The notes below the pieces were generated by a model. The model was not told the DNA's origin, did no database searches, and saw nothing but the letters and a program-made list of their open reading frames with translations. The translations under genes and the position numbers were made by a program. A stretch of DNA of 64,000 bases from Okeania sp. KiyG1 (GTDB taxonomy: Bacteria > Cyanobacteriota > Cyanobacteriia > Cyanobacteriales > Microcoleaceae), in the NCBI RefSeq assembly GCF_014132355.1, contig NZ_BLZO01000085.1, forward strand, positions 62,001-126,000, written 5' to 3'. Positions 39,893 to 50,700 of the stretch are shown here, piece after piece (within the stretch, counting starts at the first letter, position 1; each line of letters opens with the position of its first letter).

Positions 39893-40090
39893 GACAGTTC
39901 CCTGTTCCCTATTCCCTATTCCCTATTCCCTGGCGCTACGCGCTATAAAACTTTTTTCCGGAAAGTTGACAAGTTCACTTGTTTATGATGGGTAGTGCCA
40001 GATTATAATGTCTGAAAATCTATGCTTACCTATGAAGGTTAGTATTAGAAGATATCAAAAATTCTGGTATTACTAAATATTGTTAGGAGC

Positions 40091-40273
40091 CATTTCAGTG
40101 ATCAGTTATCAGTGATCAGTTAGCCTCCTATGGTCGGAACTTCGTTATCAGTACTGACCGCTGTTTGCGTAGCATTCCGTAGGAAAACTAGAGGCTTGGA
40201 ATACTTAAGTTTACTTTTTTCATCCCCTTGAAAGGAGAGACTTAGAGGTTTGAGACCCTATTTTTTGTCAGGT
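40091..40273. repeat. R2 dispersed repeat, divergent
   Basis: CCATTTCAGTGATCAGTTATCAG, CTGTTTGCGTAGCATTCCG, AGAGGCTTGGAATAC, CCCCTTGAAAGGAGAGAC, ending TTTTTTGTCAGGTAA. Its end supplies the false upstream start of the following gene. Confidence 0.55.
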
Positions 40274-40282
40274 AAAGATTCC

Positions 40283-41476
40283 ATGAATAAATTCTCTAAA
40301 AGAATATATTTAATTGTCAAATTAACCCTGGTTGCTTTCGGAATAATTGTTATTTGTACAACTTTTATTAAAACAGAATATTCTGCCAATTCTGTTTCCA
40401 TCGAAGCAGCTGAAAAAATTGCTGAAATTAGAAATACAAAAGGTATCCAGTATGTTAATACTTTAGATTCACAAGTAACTGAAAATAGTGAAGAATATGA
40501 TGTTATTCAGGTACAAACTAGATTAAAACAAAAAGGTTATTATCCCGGAGCTATAGATGGAATTTATGGAGAACAAACTGAGGAGGCTGTTTATAACTTT
40601 CAAATTAGTCTGGGGTTAGAAGCAACGGCAATAGTTGATGAAAAAACTTGGACTTTGCTTCAAGGAAATACTAACAGCTTCCCCCAAAAATCTTCCTCAG
40701 TACAGTTGCTCTCTCCGGATATACAAAAAATTGTTGACCGAGGTGAGTTAATTGTTGTGATGACAGAGTATGATAATTCACCTTTTTTTGTTGAAAATAA
40801 AAGGGGTGAATTGGAAGGATTAGATATTAAAATTGCCAGAGGTTTGGCTGAAGCTTTGGGGGTTGAACTTCGGATTAATCGTAGTGCTAAAACTTTTAAT
40901 GAAGTGGTTGAAATTGTCGATCTAGGTCAAGCAGATTTAGCTATTTCTAAACTTAGTCAAACTTTGAATAGAGCTAAAATAATTTCTTTTTCTCATCCTT
41001 ATTTGACCATGCGCCAGGGTTTATTACTCAACCGAGTACAATTAACTAAGGCAGCTAAAAATAAAGAGACAGTAGAATTTTTGAAGGATTTTGAAGGGAA
41101 GATTGGAGTAATTGATGGTTCTTCCTATGAAGGATTTGCCAAACAGAAATTTCCTAAGGCTACAATTGTGAGATATACGAGTTGGGAAGAGGTAGTGAAA
41201 GGTGCTATTCGAGGAGATATATTAGCAGCATACCGGGATGAATTAGAAGTAAAAAAGATTGTTATAAATCAACCAAATGTGGCTTTGAATTTTAAAACTG
41301 TTGCTCTGAAAGATACTCAAGATCCTATAGCAATTGCTCTGCCATGGTCTAGTAATCACTTGTTAGAATTTGTTAATTTATATCTACAAATTACTAATAA
41401 TCATTATAGTGTTAATACTTTGTTGGATGAGTATTCTGAGTTATTAGAAACATCTAGTGCAGATAAATTTAATTGA
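40283..41476 (+). CDS. Substrate-binding protein (SBP_bac_3) with peptidoglycan-binding domain
   Basis: 397 residues from the ATG at 40283 (MNKFSKRIYLIVKL). An in-frame codon at 40250 lies inside an R2 repeat and is not a credible start. An N-terminal hydrophobic anchor or signal (LVAFGIIVICTTFI) precedes a PG_binding_1 domain (about 75-135: VIQVQTRLKQKGYYPGAIDG, EEAVYNFQISLGL) and a family 3 periplasmic binding domain (about 150-390: GELIVVMTEYDNSPFF, GLDIKIARGLAEALGVEL, GQADLAISKLSQTLNRA). Family 3 proteins bind polar amino acids. The domain order implies a binding protein held on the cell wall. Followed by two DAACS-type transporters and an Asp/Glu racemase, which suggests acidic amino acids as ligand (inference). 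Confidence 0.85.
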   Translation: MNKFSKRIYLIVKLTLVAFGIIVICTTFIKTEYSANSVSIEAAEKIAEIRNTKGIQYVNTLDSQVTENSEEYDVIQVQTRLKQKGYYPGAIDGIYGEQTEEAVYNFQISLGLEATAIVDEKTWTLLQGNTNSFPQKSSSVQLLSPDIQKIVDRGELIVVMTEYDNSPFFVENKRGELEGLDIKIARGLAEALGVELRINRSAKTFNEVVEIVDLGQADLAISKLSQTLNRAKIISFSHPYLTMRQGLLLNRVQLTKAAKNKETVEFLKDFEGKIGVIDGSSYEGFAKQKFPKATIVRYTSWEEVVKGAIRGDILAAYRDELEVKKIVINQPNVALNFKTVALKDTQDPIAIALPWSSNHLLEFVNLYLQITNNHYSVNTLLDEYSELLETSSADKFN

Positions 41477-41487
41477 AGAAGGAAGAA

Positions 41488-41650
41488 TTCATTAATTGAT
41501 AATTTATAATGGATAATTGATAATTAGCTCTGGTTAAAACCGTTCTTGATTTAATATAAGGAAATATTATTTCTTTTTTCCTTTTAAAAGGGGAGGCTTT
41601 AAACCAGAATTATTTAATTATTTAATTATTAATTATTAATTATTAGGTAA
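41488..41650. repeat. R1 dispersed repeat
   Basis: TTCATTAATTGATAATTTATAATGG, CTCTGGTTAAAACCGTTCTTG, CCTTTTAAAAGGGGAGGCTTTAAACC, iterated TTAATTA, TTAGGTAA. It starts 11 bp after the binding-protein stop. Confidence 0.65.
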
Positions 41651-41771
41651 GAAGGAAGAACGAAGAAGAAAAAAGTGGATGGGTAACTCAAATCCTAACC
41701 AATTGTAAACACCGTGTAGATGGTGAGGTATTAAACCCAAAAGAAAAAGATAAAAAAATTTATAATTATTT

Positions 41772-43098
41772 ATGATGAAAAAAATAAAGAATTCAACTTT
41801 TATTCATTAATTAAAGTCTTGCGTAATCCATGGTATATTGTACCTGGAATTTTACTAGGATTATATATCGGAATTTTTCAAAAAGATATAGCTGCGATTT
41901 TAACTCCTTTTGGAAATCTTTATCTTGAGCTTTTGAAAATGTGTGTTTTACCTTTGTTATTTTCGGCAATAACAATGAGTGTAGGCAGGCTAATAGGTAG
42001 TCAGGATGCTAATAAATATGTCAAACGTATTTTAATTGTATTTTCAATGGGACTTATTGGCGTAAGTTTAATTGGAGTAATTGTTACGTTACTCACTAAT
42101 CCTGGAGGGAATTTAGACGATTCAAGTTTAACAGCTTTGGGTATAATTGTTAACAAATCCCAATTAGATTTAGAGGTATCTCTTACTGGTGAAATTATTG
42201 AAGAAGTGGTGGAGCCAGAAATAAATTTAATATCTTTTTTATTTAATTTAGTTCCTGAGAATATTTTTGCATCTTTAAGTGAGGGTAATGCTCTGGAAAT
42301 ACTTTTTTTTGCTATTGTTTTTGGCGTAGCAATGGGATATCTCAAAGAATCTTATAAGGAAGAAGTGTTTAATATTTTAGAAACTATATTTAAAGCTTCA
42401 AAAAGTTAATTGATTGGATAATTTTATTCTTGCCTATGGGTTTATGTTGTCTTTTAGCTAGCCAAATAGCGACGACAGGTTTTGGTATTTTAGCTGCTAT
42501 GAAAAATTTTGTAATCGTGACAATTTTAATATTTTTTATTATCTATATAGTTAGTACACTTGTTGTTTGGCAAAAGGCAAATTGTTCTTTGTGGGAAGTT
42601 TTAATTAGTTTAAAAGAACCAACAATTTTAGCTTTGGCAACTAGGAGTAGTTTTACCTGTTTACCGTCTTCTATTTCTGCTTTAACTGAACTTCTGAAAT
42701 TTGATAAACAAACAGTTAATTTAGTGATTCCTCTGGCAATTACTGTTTGTAGATTCGGTCCCGTGGCTTATTTTGCCACAACTTCCGTATTTGTAGCCCA
42801 ACTTTATCAGCATCAATTAAACTTATCTAGTTTTGTAATTATTATTGTTGCTTCCATTTTAGCAGGGATGGCAACAGCAGGAGCAACGGGAATTTTAACT
42901 TTAACATTATTAGATTTAGTACTGCAACCTTTGGGATTACCACTAGAAGCAATACTGGTGTTATTGATTGCGGTAGACTCAATTATCGATCCGTTCCGAA
43001 CTTTGGGAATTGTTCACACCGCAATTGCAGCTACAGCAGCAGTTGCTGATTATAAGCGATCGCCAGCATTGAGCTCTCAAGCTCAACTAGAAGTCTAA
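41772..43098 (+). pseudogene. DAACS (SDF) dicarboxylate/amino acid symporter-like protein, copy 1, frameshifted
   Basis: Aligned by eye with the intact copy at 44225-45556, this gene has two single-base losses in A runs: 41778-41784 (needs eight A to join the ATG at 41772 to FNFYSLIKVLRNPWY) and 42400-42404 (needs six A to join FKASKK to LIDWIILFLPMGLC). Otherwise it is open and about 75 percent similar to copy 2. The fold is recognisable: multi-helix N-terminal half, TRSSFTCLPSSISAL (hairpin 1 / RSS motif) and IIDPFRTLGIVH (helix 8). It is probably a recent duplicate; whether it is functional depends on the A-run counts being real. Confidence 0.8.
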
Positions 43099-43103
43099 TA
43101 CCA

Positions 43104-43230
43104 GCAATAATTAATAATTAATAATTAATAATTAATAATTAATAATTACCTCGCCTTGAAAAGAAGAGGATTGACTAATCATGAAATTTTTTCTTTATTA
43201 TCCCCTTAAAAGGCTATGCTTTATAAACAT
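43104..43230. repeat. R1 dispersed repeat, right end decayed
   Basis: AATTAATAATTAAT iterations, CTCGCCTTGAAAAGAAGAGG, CCCCTTAAAAGG, then decay. It begins 6 bp after the symporter stop. Confidence 0.6.
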
Positions 43231-43372
43231 CTTTCTTAACATAAAAATTGACAAAATAGAACTGTAAGCATTCAGTTATTAGCTAATAGCTAATAGCAAC
43301 AAGACTCTCTCATCTCATAACTGAATAACTTTTTAATAATTATTAGCTAGTTATTATTAATTATTCTTGTTT

Positions 43373-43583
43373 TTACCGAAAAATTGTGGGTATGCGCCTC
43401 CCTTTTTAAAGGGATAAAAAAAGAGACTATTCCTTATATCAAGCCTCTTGCATTCCTGGGTCATGCTGCGCAAACAGCTAGAGGTACTGATAACTGATAA
43501 CTGATAACTGATAACTGAAATGACTTCTCCCCTACTCCCCCACTTAAGAAAATGTAGCAAACATTTATCAAATTGGTATTAGC
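43373..43583. repeat. R2 repeat (43373-43524) next to a family E right end
   Basis: R2: TTACCGAAAAATTGTGGG, GCGCCTCCCTTTTTAAAGGG, AGCCTCTTGC, GCTGCGCAAACAGCTAGAGG, CTGATAA heptamers, CTGAAATGAC. Then CCCCTACTCCCCC and TCAAATTGGTATTA, the right terminus of family E. This repeats the E-R2 association seen at 23273. Confidence 0.6.
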
Positions 43584-43908
43584 GATCGCCAGATTCAGTA
43601 CAATCTATTGTTAGTGATTATCTAAAATGTCAAAAATTTTGTCTGCACAATTGACAAAATCAGTTGTTTATGATATTAAGATGATGTCTGGAAATCTACT
43701 CTGGCCTGTGGAGGCGAAGAATCTCATGGATGAATGCTTACATTTCTACTATATTCTCAACCAGAGATTCCTACTCTGAAGCTTTGATAAAATTGCTTTT
43801 TTCTCCTTTAAAGGTAATAAAGTTGTTTGCGCAGCATGACAAACGGAATAGCTGATAGCTGACTGCTGAATGGTTACTAATTCTTTAAAAAAACATCTAA
43901 TTATAAAA
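43584..43908. other. Intergenic, no gene
   Basis: Begins with a HIP1 site (GCGATCGC). The rest is unique AT-rich sequence, with one TAGCTGATAGCTGACTGC repeat near 43850. No feature supported. Confidence 0.35.
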
Positions 43909-44122
43909 TTTACCGAAGAATTAATAATTAAATAATTAAATAATTAAATAATTAAATAATTCAGGTTTAAAGCCTCCCCTTTCAAGGGGAAAAAAGCGGT
44001 CGAGGGATGGATGGGTTTCCTAGCCATATCCAATCGACCAAGAGAATAAATTTTTTCCTTTTATTCAATCCTCTTCCTTCTAGGGAGAGGTAATTATCAA
44101 TTATCAATTATCAATTATTGAA
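43909..44122. repeat. R1 dispersed repeat, long form
   Basis: Same orientation and form as 8724-8934, with inner text GGTCGAGGGATGGATGGG...CATATCCAATCGACC. The AATTAAAT iterations number one more than in that copy. Confidence 0.75.
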
Positions 44123-44224
44123 CCTGGTTGTTTTCGGAATTGTTGTTCTTCTGATAAAGTTTTATCAAAATAGAATATTCTGCAAACTATTTATGAATTA
44201 AAATCAAAAAAATTCATTTTGATT

Positions 44225-45556
44225 ATGATTAAAAACGAAGTATTTAATGGATTTAATTTTTATTCATTAATCAAGGTATTGGGTAATCCATGGTCTATTG
44301 TTCCTGGAATTTTACTAGGATTATATTTAGGAATTTATGAAAAGAATCTTAGTCAGGCTTTAACTCCTTATGGAGATTTGTATCTTAGGTTATTGAAAAT
44401 GTGTGTTTTACCATTATTGTTTTCAGCAATAACTATGAGTGTAGGCAGACTGATGAGTAGTAATGAGGCTAATAAGTACATCAAACGTATTTTAATTGTA
44501 TTTTTAATTGGATTGGTTGGTGTAAGTATAATTGGAGAGATAGTTACAGCATTAACTAATCCTGGAGGAAGTTTCGATGATTCAACCTTAACAACTTTGG
44601 GTCTAGTTGTGAACAAATCAGAATTAGATTTGGATATATCTCCTAATGGGGATGTTATGAATCAACAAGAAATTTTAATATCTTTTTTATTCAATTTAGT
44701 TCCAGAAAATATTTTTGTGTCTTTAAGTGAGGGTAATGCTCTAGCAACGCTTTTTTTTGCCATTGTTTTTGGTGCAGCAATGGGAAATCTCGAAGAATCT
44801 AATAAAGAGGATGTATTTAATATTTTAGAAGTTGTATTTAAAACATCTAACAAATTAATTGATTGGATAATTTTATTCTTGCCCATAGGTTTGTGCTTTC
44901 TTTTAGCTAGCCAAATAGCAACTACTGGTTTTGATGTTTTAGTTGCTATGAAAAATTTTGTAATCGTGACAATTTTAATATTTTTTATTATTTATCTAGT
45001 TAGTACATTTGTTATTTGGCAAAGAGCGGGTTGTTCTTTATGGCAAGTTTTGATTAGTTTAAAAAAACCGACAATTTTAGCTTTGGTAACTAGAAGTAGT
45101 TTTACTTGCTTACCTTCTTCTATTTCTGCTTTAGCTGAATCCCTAAACTTTAATACACAAACAGTTAATCTAGTAGTTCCTTTAACTATGACAGTTTGTC
45201 GATTTGGTTCAGTTGCTTATTTTGCAGCAACTTCTATTTTTGTAGGTCAACTTTATCATAATCAATTAAACTTATCTAGTTGCCTAATTATTATCATTGC
45301 TTCAATTTTAGCGGGAATGGCAACAGCAGGAGCAACAGGAATTGTGACTTTAACTGTGTTGGACTTAGTGTTAAAACCCTTGGGTTTACCACTAGAAGCT
45401 GTATTGTTACTATTGATTGCCATTGACCCAATTATCGATCCCTTCCGAACTTTAGGAATTGTTCACACCTCAATTGCTGCTACAGCAGCGATCGCTGATT
45501 CCAATTCCAAACAATCACCAACATTTGCCTCTGAATCTCAAAGATTAGAAGTCTAA
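44225..45556 (+). CDS. DAACS (SDF) dicarboxylate/amino acid symporter-like protein, copy 2
   Basis: 443 residues from ATG 44225; a TTG two codons earlier is also in frame. Polytopic, with the DAACS architecture: WSIVPGILLGLYLG, LLKMCVLPLLFSAI, re-entrant hairpin TRSSFTCLPSSISALAESL, and helix 8 IAIDPIIDPFRTLGIVHTSI. Asp, Arg and Thr of the substrate site (DPFRT) are kept. The Na-binding NMDGT motif expected in helix 7 reads VCRFGSVAYF, and the Asn and Asp that follow RT in sodium-coupled members are replaced. Coupling ion or role may therefore differ from GltP. It is the intact twin of the gene at 41772 and lies between a polar-amino-acid-type binding protein and a racemase. Confidence 0.85.
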   Translation: MIKNEVFNGFNFYSLIKVLGNPWSIVPGILLGLYLGIYEKNLSQALTPYGDLYLRLLKMCVLPLLFSAITMSVGRLMSSNEANKYIKRILIVFLIGLVGVSIIGEIVTALTNPGGSFDDSTLTTLGLVVNKSELDLDISPNGDVMNQQEILISFLFNLVPENIFVSLSEGNALATLFFAIVFGAAMGNLEESNKEDVFNILEVVFKTSNKLIDWIILFLPIGLCFLLASQIATTGFDVLVAMKNFVIVTILIFFIIYLVSTFVIWQRAGCSLWQVLISLKKPTILALVTRSSFTCLPSSISALAESLNFNTQTVNLVVPLTMTVCRFGSVAYFAATSIFVGQLYHNQLNLSSCLIIIIASILAGMATAGATGIVTLTVLDLVLKPLGLPLEAVLLLLIAIDPIIDPFRTLGIVHTSIAATAAIADSNSKQSPTFASESQRLEV

Positions 45557-45570
45557 TTTTGAACCAGATT

Positions 45571-45780
45571 ATACCAATTCCCATGCATTAGTGCTATACT
45601 TGGGCAATACTTCAGTTGTCAACTAATCAGCACAAGCCAAATTACTTTTTTGCTAATTTTAGCTAAGTTAATGTTAATTATTCTTATGTTTGCTTCTCCC
45701 TGTACGGACGTTGCATGCAACGTCCCTACCCACTCCCCTGCTCAACAAAATGTAGAAAAGTTTTTGATAAATGGTATTAT
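45571..45780. mobile_element. Family E MITE-like element
   Basis: ATACCAATTCCCATGCATTAGTGC at the left, GATAAATGGTATTA at the right, about 210 bp. The interior has GACGTTGCATGCAACGTC, a perfect 18-bp palindrome near 45708. Confidence 0.6.
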
Positions 45781-45790
45781 TTGGGTCTAA

Positions 45791-45923
45791 TATAGAATCC
45801 GGTTATACAGTATATGTATATAATTCTATCCACACTTTCTCGCCTTCAATCTCCCCATCTCCCCATCTCCCCATCTCCCCATCCCCCATCTCATATAATA
45901 AGTATTCAAGCGGATTCTATATA
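45791..45923. mobile_element. MITE-like element with TAGAATCCGG ends
   Basis: ATATAGAATCCGGTTATACAG and AAGCGGATTCTATATAA are inverted. The interior is CTCCCCAT octamers. It is immediately followed by a family A element with no spacer. Confidence 0.5.
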
Positions 45924-45924
45924 A

Positions 45925-46061
45925 TAGACGTCTCCAAAAATGAAAAATAAAATCAATTACTATCCATAAATTATCAATTACTCCCCTCCTGGGAGGGGCG
46001 AGGGGTGGGTTCCCTGTTCCCTGTTCCCTGTTCCCTGTTCCCTCTTTTCTGGAGATGTCTA
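45925..46061. mobile_element. Family A MITE-like element overlapping a racemase 3' end
   Basis: TAGACGTCTCCAAAAATG and CTTTTCTGGAGATGTCTA, about 137 bp, inserted so that its CCCTGTT heptamers are translated as the C-terminal tail of the gene ending at 45974. Confidence 0.65.
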
Positions 46062-46825
46062 ATAATCGGAATGTCTTGATGACCAAATGCTAAATCTAAA
46101 GTCTGATGAGCAAGAATATCAAGGGGGTCAATATCAACTATAGAATTGTATTTCAGTTGCTTCAAGACTACTGATATTTCTGTACAACCAGCAATGACTA
46201 TTTCTGTTCCTTGCTTTTCTAACCATGTCATAGCATTGTCTAAAATTGCAATAGGGGTGGGAGACATTTCGATTCCTGTAGCTTTAATTCCCCAAACGGG
46301 ATGGTAAATTGCATTCATAATATCCTGTTGCAATTGATCTTCTAAGGAAGGTGCAATCACAGTAAACCCTAAAGCACTTAAACTATGATGATACAGTTTA
46401 GCTTGCAACGTTCCTGTGGTTGCTAAAACACCAACCTTAGAACTTTCAGGATAACTACTTTGAATAAATGCTGCCGTTACATCCATCAGATGAATCCAGG
46501 GAATATCTAATTGAGATTGCACTGCTTGGTAAAATCCATGAGCGGTGTTACAAGTAACCACCAAAAAATCTGCTCCTGCCATTTGTAGCATTTTCCCGTA
46601 TTTCACTAGGGAAGGAGTACAACTTGGCGCATTTCCCAGCAAGCTTTGAGTACGGTCGGGAACATCTGTAGCATTAATTAAAATCCAAACGGGATGGTCG
46701 CGATCGCAAGAAATACCTCGTTCAGCATTGAAGGCAATTAACCGACGTTCAAATTCAATATGAGCAAGTGGCCCCAACCCGCCAATAATTCCTGGAATTG
46801 CTTTTTGCTGAATTGCCTGTTTCAT
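45974..46825 (-). CDS. Aspartate/glutamate racemase family protein
   Basis: 283 residues, of which the first about 258 are the racemase. The two catalytic cysteines are in VVTCNTAHGFY and VIAGCTEISVV, and the N-terminal GIIGGLGPLAHIEFERRL is typical. The family interconverts L- and D-aspartate or glutamate without a cofactor; substrate choice cannot be read here. The last 25 residues (about QKRGNREQGTGNRE...) are translated family A repeat, so the native C-terminus has been replaced. Convergent with the DAACS gene 400 bp away; together with it and the binding protein it suggests acidic amino acid turnover. Confidence 0.88.
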   Translation of the reverse strand: MKQAIQQKAIPGIIGGLGPLAHIEFERRLIAFNAERGISCDRDHPVWILINATDVPDRTQSLLGNAPSCTPSLVKYGKMLQMAGADFLVVTCNTAHGFYQAVQSQLDIPWIHLMDVTAAFIQSSYPESSKVGVLATTGTLQAKLYHHSLSALGFTVIAPSLEDQLQQDIMNAIYHPVWGIKATGIEMSPTPIAILDNAMTWLEKQGTEIVIAGCTEISVVLKQLKYNSIVDIDPLDILAHQTLDLAFGHQDIPIIRHLQKRGNREQGTGNREPTPRPSQEGSN

Positions 46826-46901
46826 AATGATTTGGTTTTTCGTATTTTTTTATCTATAGCAATGTGCGCTGGCATATTTACAAATTACAATAACTGTCCA
46901 A

Positions 46902-47145
46902 TAGACATCTCCAGAAAAGAGGGAGTCATTTCAGTTATCAGTTATCAGTTATCAGTTATCAGTACCTCTAGCTGTTTGCGCAGCATTCCGCAGGAAAGCA
47001 AGAGGCTTCAAATATGGAATATATTCTTTTTTATCCCCTTAAAAGGGGAGGCGCATACCCACATTTTTTCGGTAAGCAGTAGGAAGAAAGAATTGATAAT
47101 TTCTGTGTGAGAATTGATTTTATTTTTGATTTTTGGAGATGTCTA
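46902..47145. mobile_element. Family A element with an R2 insertion
   Basis: TAGACATCTCCAGAAAAGAGGG at the left and TTTTTGGAGATGTCTA at the right. At the GGGAG heptamer an R2 copy (about 46925-47083, GTCATTTCAG...TTTTTTCGGTAA) is inserted, after which family A text resumes. Confidence 0.65.
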
Positions 47146-47305
47146 ATAGCAAAAAGTCTTATATTATCAGTTTTTTATTCCCCCTGTTGTCAGATGAGCT
47201 GTTGCTTGCGCACAGTGCTATAACTATTATACTTTAATCATGTTCCTAATTTCTGGTGGTGGCGATCTAAAAATGAAATTTGAGTGATTTTCATCAGGTA
47301 AGGGG

Positions 47306-47438
47306 TTCATTAATTGATAATTGATAATGGATAATTAATAATTACCTCTCCTTGAAAAGAAGAGGATTGACTAATAATAAAAATTTTTCTTTATTATCCC
47401 CTTAAAAGGGGAGGCTTTAAACAACAATTTTTCGGTAA
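47306..47438. repeat. R1 dispersed repeat, short form
   Basis: TTCATTAATTGATAATTGATAATGG, CTCTCCTTGAAAAGAAGAGG, CCCCTTAAAAGGGGAGGCTTTAAAC, TTTTTCGGTAA. Confidence 0.7.
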
Positions 47439-47536
47439 GGGAGTTGGGGAGATTGAAAAAGTCAAAAGTCAAAAGTGATATCAAATCTGTTTAATTCGGT
47501 ATCAAAAAATGTTCCATCTTCAACCATTACCAAATA

Positions 47537-47737
47537 GTAAGCATTTCCTCCGGAATGCTGCGCAAACAGCTGTCAGCTATCAGCTATTGCTTTTAGTGAG
47601 TGATGAAAGTAATATTTAATTGAGCTAGAAAAATCTTGCTATAAAAGTCAGCTCCAAAGTCTATATTCATTTAGACCTCGTCCTTAAGCACAGGGTCTTA
47701 TTGCTGATAGCTGATGGCTAATAGCTGAATGCTTACA
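47537..47737. mobile_element. Family G MITE-like element
   Basis: GTAAGCATTTCCTCCGGAATGC at the left and TAATAGCTGAATGCTTAC at the right, about 200 bp. It ends about 30 bp before the NACHT gene start. Confidence 0.6.
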
Positions 47738-47768
47738 AAATAACTAATACATAACAGATGAAATAATT

Positions 47769-50700
47769 ATGATTGAATGGTTAATTGCTTGGGGGAGTAG
47801 TGAAGCGGTTAAATTTATTGCTCAGGAAGTTATTGGAGAATTAGGTAAGGAAGTCGCTGAAAACTATGTTAAAAAATCTTTAACACAAGGTATTTCTGAT
47901 GCTATTGGTGGGATAAGAAATGGCCAAATTTTACAAAAAGCTACGGCACAAGCAATTAAAGATTTTTTATATTTGGTAAAGCAAGAGTTAGAAAGTGCTG
48001 AACTAAGTGAAAGTGAATTAAAGGAATATACTAAACCCTTAAAAAGTTTATTAAAAATCAGTCTATTTTAGAAGTTTTGATTAGTGCTTTTGATAATGAT
48101 ATAAAAATTTTATATACTAATAAATTAGCTATTACCTGGAACGAAATTAATCCACCTTTACCAGATGATTTTGACTGGGAATTAGTTGCCAAGCAATATC
48201 AGAGAAGGGTGAAAAAGATTATTCGAGAGTGGGATGAATTACGGAAAATATTGGATTCAGAAAATCTGGATAATTGGGCAAATCAAACTGAAATTAAGCC
48301 AGATTTTGACTTCAAAAGATATCGAGAAGGAATTGTTGAACAATATGGGAATCTGAAATTAGAGAGTTTAGATACGAGTGGTTATGCTTATAATCAATTG
48401 AAATTATGGCGAATGTTTATTCCTCAAAATGTCCGGGAATCTCAGGAATTTCTGCCTCAAGTACATGAAATTCCTAAAGAATATCGGCAGCGATTAAAGG
48501 AGACTGGGCAGTTTGGAGAAGATTTTTCTCAAGAACAATTGGAAGGTTTCAGACGGAGATATTTTGAACAGCAGATTCGCTCGGTTTTAGAGTTAATTGA
48601 AAATAGCAATTATCAATATTTAGTGATTCTGGGCGACCCCGGTTCTGGCAAGTCTACTTTATTACAATATATCGCTCTCCAATGGGCAGAGTTACCTCTG
48701 AAAGATTTACCTTTACAGCCTATTCCTATATTAATTGAACTACGGACTTATGTTCGGAACAATGATGCTAATAAATGCCAAAACTTTCTGGATTTTTTGG
48801 AAAAAGGTAGCGGAATAACTTGTCAATTACCTCAACAGGAACTCCATGCAAAATTACAAAATGGCGATGCTATTGTGATGTTTGATGGATTGGATGAAGT
48901 TTTCGAGCCTGCTAAACGAGAGGAAATAATTACTGATATTCATCGGTTTACTAATGTCTATAAAAATCTGCGGGTTATTGTTACTTCGCGGGTGATTGGT
49001 TATAAGCCACAAAAACTCCGGGATGCTGAGTTTTATCATTTTATGTTGCAAGATTTGTCAGCGGAACAAATTGAGGATTTTATTCAACGTTGGCATAATT
49101 TGACTTATCTGGATGAGGGGGAAAAAGAGAGAAAAAGGGAAAGGTTAAAACGGGCAATTAAGGATTCTCCAGCTATTAAAGAATTGTCGGGAAATCCTCT
49201 GTTATTAACTATGATGGCTATTCTAAATCGGAATCAAGAATTGCCGAGAGATAGAGCCGAACTTTATAATCAAGCTTCGCGGGTTTTATTACATCAATGG
49301 GATATGGAAAGAGCGTTAGTTGATGCCAAGATTGACCCAATTACTATTGATTATAAGGATAAGCAGGCAATTTTGCGTCGGGTAGCTTTTTTTATGCAGG
49401 GGAATACTGCTGGTTTAGCTGGGAATTTGATTTTGGGAGATAATTTAGAAAGGATTATTTCTGAGTATCTAAAAAGTGTAGATATTAATGATGTGAGAAC
49501 TCTAGCTAGGGCGTTGATGGAACAGTTGCGGAGTCGGAATTTTATTTTATGTTTTGTTGGAGCTGAATATTATGCTTTTGTGCATCGAACTTTTTTGGAA
49601 TATTTTTGTGCTAGGGAGTTTGTTTTGCAGTTTGAAAAGGAACAGAAAATTTCTAAAAAAGAGTTAATTGAGGATGTTTTTGGTAAGCATTGGCGGGATG
49701 AAAAATGGCATGAGGTGTTGCGGTTAATTTCTGGGATGATTGATGCGAAGTTTGTGGGGGAGGTTATTAGTTATTTGATGGAACAAGATGGGGAAGAGGA
49801 AAAGTTTCTGAATTTATTTTTGGCTGGTAAGTGTTTGTTTGAAGTTAGGAGTCGTCATAGTATTGGTGATGTGAGGTATCGGTTATTAAATAGGTTAAAA
49901 GATTTGACTGGGTATGATCTTGGTTATTATTATGAATCTTATCGCGATGAAGCAAAGCTAGTTCGTGAAATTCGTACTCAAGCGGTGGAAGTGGTGGCTA
50001 CAACTTGGAGGGATGACCCTTTAACGTATAAATGGCTCAAACAAAGGGTAGAGTCTGATGATGATTGGTATGTGGGATGTGAAGCGGTGCGACAAATTGC
50101 TACTGGTTGGAAACACGAACCCGGAATTTTAGAATTACTCAAACAATGGGTAAAGTCTGATTATAGTCAGCATGTGCGAGCTACAGCGATGCAAGAAATT
50201 GCTACTGGTTGGAAACATGAACCGGGAATTTTTGAATTATTCAAACAATTGGTTGTGTCTGATGAGAATTTGATTGTGCGAATTCAAGTGGTGCAACTAA
50301 TTGTTACTTTTTGGAAACACGAACCCGGAATTTTAGAATTACTCAAACAATGGGTTGTGTCTAATGATAATGAGGAGGTGCGACGTGTAACGCTGCGACT
50401 AATTGGTATTTTTTGGAAACACAAACCCGGAATTTTAGAATTACTCAAACAATTGGTTGTGTCTGATGATGATTGGTATGTGCGACGTGAAGCGGTGGGA
50501 CAAATTGGTATTTTTTGGAAACACAAACCCGGAATTTTGGAATTACTCAAACAATTGCTTGTGTCTGATGAGCATGGGTTGGTGCGAAGTGAAGCGGTGC
50601 AACAAATTGCTACTGGTTGGAAAAATGAAGAGGGAATTCTGGAATTACTCAAACAAAGGGTTGTGTCTGATGATGATTCGGATGTGCGAAGTGAAGCGGT

